Origin: Liolophura sinensis
Taxonomy: Eukaryota > Mollusca > Polyplacophora > Chitonida > Chitonidae
NCBI RefSeq assembly: GCF_032854445.1
Contig: NC_088295.1
Coordinates: 44,503,385-44,567,384 of the forward strand
Direction: 5' to 3'
Length of the DNA: 64,000 nucleotides
In this document: piece after piece, positions 62,521 to 64,000 of the stretch
Numbering within the stretch: the first letter of the stretch is position 1
Layout of the letters: each line of letters begins with the position of its first letter
Translations under genes and position numbers: made by a program
Notes under the pieces: generated by a model
The model's input: only the letters and a program-made list of their open reading frames with translations
Told to the model about the DNA's origin: nothing
Database searches by the model: none

Positions 62521-63401
62521 GTAAGTTTTGAATCCGATAACAGTAACCAGATGTAGATACACTTGGTATTTAGTGAGTTGTAAATGTTTTAAGAGCAAGG
62601 TTTATTTCAATTCCATCATGAGTTATACTGATCTCTTACTAGAGATATGTTTAATACTTTGTTGGTCACTTAAGGTATAATCAATCACTTAGTTTGGACA
62701 TGGAGATAGAATGCTTGGTGTGAACAAAAAGCTGTAATCAAATAACGCGAAGTATTGGTTACTCAACTTGTGGTGTACTCTAAGCGATTTTTTTTTTACG
62801 ACATTCACATATATTCTTTAATTTTATATACATATAATCATATGGTATGAGTTGTCTGAGGAGTACTCATCTGCTTAGAACTGACATACTAACCTAGTGC
62901 CAGTCCATCGAGATGAACTTGGTGTGCTAATTTAAAATATTGGCATTCACTGTATCACTGAGTCTATTCCTGTCTGTCAAAAAACTGCATACCATGTTTC
63001 CAAACTCTAACTTGATGGAACTGATTTCAGTGAGGTTTGTGTGGCTGGGGCTTAAACTTACATGTATTAAAAACTGAATGTAAGCTCTTAAATGCAAGGC
63101 ACTCTGACTAGAACAAACTGACTAGACTAGAACAAAAGCTGTCAGATAGTATGTTAGTACAGCAATTCTATGGATTAATAGGGTAAGTTGACAATGGTAC
63201 GGTGTAAAGGGGGCCAAAGTTAATTAGGTACAAACTGACTTGAAACTATCACCTCAATCATTGTTGGAAGAAGCATTTTATAAGAATACTTCACAGCAAG
63301 TGTATTCTCAAATTCTCTTTTTGTTTCCTCTTTTTATTCACATGCTATCATTTTTTTTTATAGAAGTTATTGTTTTTGTTTTCTTAATCAGATTGTTCAA
63401 G

Positions 63402-63510
63402 ATGTCATCTCCAGAGGTTGATCAGTTCGAAATTAGTGAGAGAGACCTTGAAGATGCACTCAACCCAGGATCCTACCGCCCACGCATTTCGAAAAACAAG
63501 GCGACATACG
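63402..63510 (+). CDS. TFIP11: Tuftelin-interacting protein 11, first coding exon
   Basis: The exon runs from 63392 (acceptor TTTTCTTAATCAG) to 63510 (donor GTAAAC), with ATG at 63402; 36 codons plus one base lie here. The reading MSSPEVDQFEISERDLEDAL then NPGSYR and KNKATYG matches the N-terminal TFIP11 region (FEIT..DL...FNP...ATYG). TFIP11 binds the DHX15 helicase through its G-patch and promotes spliceosome disassembly in the nucleus. Vertebrate proteins have acidic residues before the FEI motif that are nearly absent here. The G-patch and the rest lie beyond the window; the exon is short, so identification rests on one conserved motif. Confidence 0.
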
Positions 63511-64000
63511 GTAAACTTAATCAGCCATGAATGGGTGCTGATGATTATCTTGGCTTGAAACATACATGATATTGTTACATTAGTGCTGGATTTAAAAAAA
63601 ACAACATGAGTGTATCTGATTGTTTGCATGGAATGTAGATTACAATAATTCCTCAACTTCTTCACATGTTTGCAAGGTGTTTATTCCAGTGTATTCTGAA
63701 GGCATTATTTTGTATAAATTGTTAAATTATACTTTTTGTGAAGCTTTTGTGAATTATACTTTTTTTGTGAAAATGGCCAATCTAACTGTTGTAGTTGTAT
63801 ATTCAAAATGAAGTTATAAGTTTGCATAAATTGTTCTGAAGGTTTCTCTTTCATATGTGAAAAGATTGAAGAATTATGATATCTTCATATGTGCAAAACT
63901 AGTTAATTTGTCAAGCAATTGTTTGTAGAAGTCATAGTTGTCCTCTGGCATTTTGAACTAGTTTTTCCTTCAATAAATATAACCACTCTTATATTCATAG

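Overview
The window looks like nuclear DNA of a lophotrochozoan animal, most likely a mollusc. It is AT-rich and intron-rich, with GT-AG introns, many TA and minisatellite tracts, and many tRNA-derived SINEs of a kind I associate with abalone, scallop and related genomes. The taxon is an inference; the genes come from splice-phase-consistent exon chains read directly from the sequence.

Layout: (1) 252-6631, + strand: the 3' four coding exons of a class A GPCR gene whose 5' part lies left of the window. (2) 6632-15422: no recognisable gene; SINEs, TA tracts and probably the 3' UTR of the next gene. (3) 15423-29226, - strand: a complete bestrophin chloride channel coding region, 9 coding exons and 820 residues, convergent with the GPCR. 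One intron carries a 17-copy 48-bp tandem array. (4) 29245-43069: no protein gene seen; holds the probable bestrophin 5' region, minisatellites and repeats. (5) 43070-61131, - strand: a complete CNOT2 coding region (CCR4-NOT deadenylase subunit), 16 coding exons and 536 residues, with a 5' UTR exon near 62340. (6) 63402-63510, + strand: first coding exon of TFIP11 (spliceosome disassembly factor), running off the right edge. CNOT2 and TFIP11 are head to head and appear to share a short promoter near 62.4 kb. Splice phases agree at every coding junction of the three multi-exon genes.

The genes do not form a pathway: a receptor, an anion channel, an mRNA-decay subunit and a splicing factor. The unusual content is in the repeats: three inserts of 25-34 bp of one SINE 3' end, each with its own target-site duplication; a four-copy tandem duplication that includes the 5' half and splice acceptor of CNOT2 coding exon 2; an 80-bp perfect palindrome; a 48-bp array apparently derived from a neighbouring ~70-bp repeat; and a dispersed repeat I cannot name. 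I found no CRISPR array, operon, transposase gene or virus-derived gene.
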